Part shown: positions 5,971-6,522 of the stretch, one piece after another
How positions within the stretch are numbered: the first letter of the stretch is position 1
Layout: each line of letters opens with the position of its first letter
DNA from: Nitrospirota bacterium
Lineage (GTDB): Bacteria > Nitrospirota > Nitrospiria > Nitrospirales > Nitrospiraceae
Assembly: GCA_005877535.1 (NCBI GenBank)
Contig: VBOM01000005.1
Coordinates: 1 to 6,522 of the forward strand
Direction: 5' to 3'
Length of the DNA stretch: 6,522 nt
Translations under genes and position numbers: made by a program
Notes under the pieces: generated by a model
The model's database searches: none
What the model was told of the DNA's origin: nothing
Seen by the model: the letters and a program-made list of their open reading frames with translations, nothing else

Positions 5971-5991
5971 TATAATAAGCTATATATTATA
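5971..5991. promoter_or_regulatory. AT-rich inverted repeat, candidate operator and -10 region
   Basis: TATAATA (5971-5977) and its exact inverted complement TATTATA (5985-5991) flank a 7-nt spacer. On the minus strand the right arm supplies a perfect TATAAT (5991 down to 5986), positioned to drive the 27-codon ORF. The dyad sits between divergent genes, one of which encodes a ribbon-helix-helix protein, so autoregulatory binding here is plausible. No good -35 partner was found. Confidence 0.45.
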
Positions 5992-6017
5992 TGATGTGTA
6001 ACTATGTTAACTTATAT

Positions 6018-6046
6018 TTGACGCTTCTGATAATTCCTGCTACCCT
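6018..6046 (+). promoter_or_regulatory. Candidate promoter for the RHH-PilZ pair
   Basis: TTGACG (6018-6023) and TACCCT (6041-6046) are 17 nt apart, and TGC at 6038-6040 supplies an extended -10 motif that offsets the weak hexamer. Transcription would begin near 6053, almost at the GTG start of the ribbon-helix-helix gene, implying a leaderless or near-leaderless message. Confidence 0.45.
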
Positions 6047-6054
6047 CCCGCCTT

Positions 6055-6240
6055 GTGACACGACAACCACCAGAAGATACGGGCGCATGGAACTTTCGGG
6101 ACATTCCCCGCGAGCTGATGCGCAGGGTCAAGATGGCTGCTGCCCACGAAGGAAAGACCGTCAAAGAGTTTTTGGTTGAACTCGCCGAAGAAAGGCTTCG
6201 GGAGCTAGAACGCAAGGGGATCCTACCGAAGGGGAAGTAG
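6055..6240 (+). CDS. Ribbon-helix-helix (Arc/MetJ-type) DNA-binding protein
   Basis: A 61-aa protein with the size and pattern of a ribbon-helix-helix repressor or antitoxin: a short strand WNFRDIP (12-18), helix A PRELMRRVKMAAAHEG (18-33), the GKT turn (33-35) and helix B TVKEFLVELAEERLREL (35-51), with a basic C-terminus. Such proteins dimerise through the N-terminal strand, which inserts into the DNA major groove. The GTG start at 6055 is chosen because the strand begins soon after it and the next in-frame ATG would delete it; no ribosome binding site precedes it, fitting leaderless translation. No toxin gene (ParE, RelE, PIN) adjoins it. The 3' neighbour is a PilZ gene 36 nt away, probably cotranscribed. 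A divergent AT-rich inverted repeat could be its operator. It could be an orphan antitoxin or a stand-alone regulator. Confidence 0.8.
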   Translation: MTRQPPEDTGAWNFRDIPRELMRRVKMAAAHEGKTVKEFLVELAEERLRELERKGILPKGK

Positions 6241-6276
6241 CCGCGCAGGTACCAACTGATCCGACAAGGAACTCTC

Positions 6277-6522
6277 ATGGAGGTCCGCCACCACCAACGC
6301 TTTCCTGTGCATTTTCACAGTGTGTTCTCTGGTCCAACGCTCAGTGAATCCGTCGGGACGATCGTGAACCTGTCGGAGAGTGGCTGCGGCGTCCACACCG
6401 ACAGCCAGGTCTACGCTGGCATACAATTGGCCCTGCACCTTCACGTGCCTGACGAGGCGTCGCCGATTCACATTGAAAAGGCGGCGGTGCGTTGGAACCG
6501 TGGGCGAGAATTAGGCGTGGGG
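6277..6522 (+). CDS. PilZ-domain protein, 3' end beyond window
   Basis: 82 codons are visible and the frame is still open at the window edge. Two hallmarks of c-di-GMP-binding PilZ domains are present: an RxxxR box, RHHQR (residues 4-8), at the extreme N-terminus and the (D/N)xSxxG box NLSESG (31-36). These are followed by the expected beta-rich core through AAVRWNRGRELGVG (69-82). The ATG has AAGGA at 6265-6269, 7 nt upstream. The placement of the RxxxR box at residue 4 fits the stand-alone single-domain class of about 100-120 aa, so perhaps 20-40 residues are missing. It would act as a cytoplasmic c-di-GMP effector, for example in motility or exopolysaccharide control; the target is not visible. 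It is likely cotranscribed with the upstream ribbon-helix-helix gene. Confidence 0.88.
   Translation, partial: MEVRHHQRFPVHFHSVFSGPTLSESVGTIVNLSESGCGVHTDSQVYAGIQLALHLHVPDEASPIHIEKAAVRWNRGRELGVG

Overview
The window looks like chromosomal DNA of a moderately GC-rich Gram-negative bacterium. The pyrF variant, the ribbon-helix-helix and PilZ genes and the general style suggest a Nitrospira-like member of the Nitrospirota, but that is an inference from feel and not a database result. It reads as an accessory junction: two conserved anchors (pyrF and a histidine tRNA gene) followed by a patchwork of small, broken or laterally acquired pieces.

Layout. 98-811 (+) is pyrF, orotidine 5'-phosphate decarboxylase. 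962-1039 (+) is tRNA-His(GTG) with an encoded CCA, behind a plausible extended -10 promoter. The 3' end of this tRNA gene is copied about 1.2 kb downstream: 16 identical bases at 1024-1039 and 2223-2238, or 21 of 23 counting from the T-loop. This is the classic footprint of tRNA-directed integration, so 1040-2238 is called a small integrated element. It holds one convincing gene (1327-1911, minus, 194 aa, unknown function), a pair of 21-bp direct repeats spaced 33 bp apart, and possible small ORF remnants. No integrase is visible.

2239-3111 is mosaic. It holds two 18-bp tandem repeats, a short gene (2503-2754, +) that carries only the N-terminal helix-turn-helix-like part of a larger uncharacterised family, a possible antisense ORF and a small terminator-like hairpin.

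3112-5395 (minus) is a two-gene operon with an 11-nt overlap. A polytopic GT87-type (GT-C) glycosyltransferase comes first, followed by a GT2 polyprenyl-phosphate mannose synthase-like enzyme. The likely division of labour is that the GT2 enzyme charges a polyprenyl phosphate with a hexose on the cytoplasmic face, and the GT87 enzyme uses that lipid-linked sugar on the periplasmic face. The GT2 protein has an unusual N-terminal extension of about 97 residues, part of which resembles a piece of a GT4 glycosyltransferase.

5396-6054 is mostly non-coding or decayed. A minus-strand 27-codon ORF with a near-perfect ribosome binding site lies just upstream of what looks like a frame-disrupted small gene. 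An AT-rich region with a perfect 7-bp inverted repeat separates it from the divergent plus-strand genes: a 61-aa ribbon-helix-helix protein (6055-6240), possibly leaderless, and a PilZ-domain protein (6277 to the window end, incomplete).
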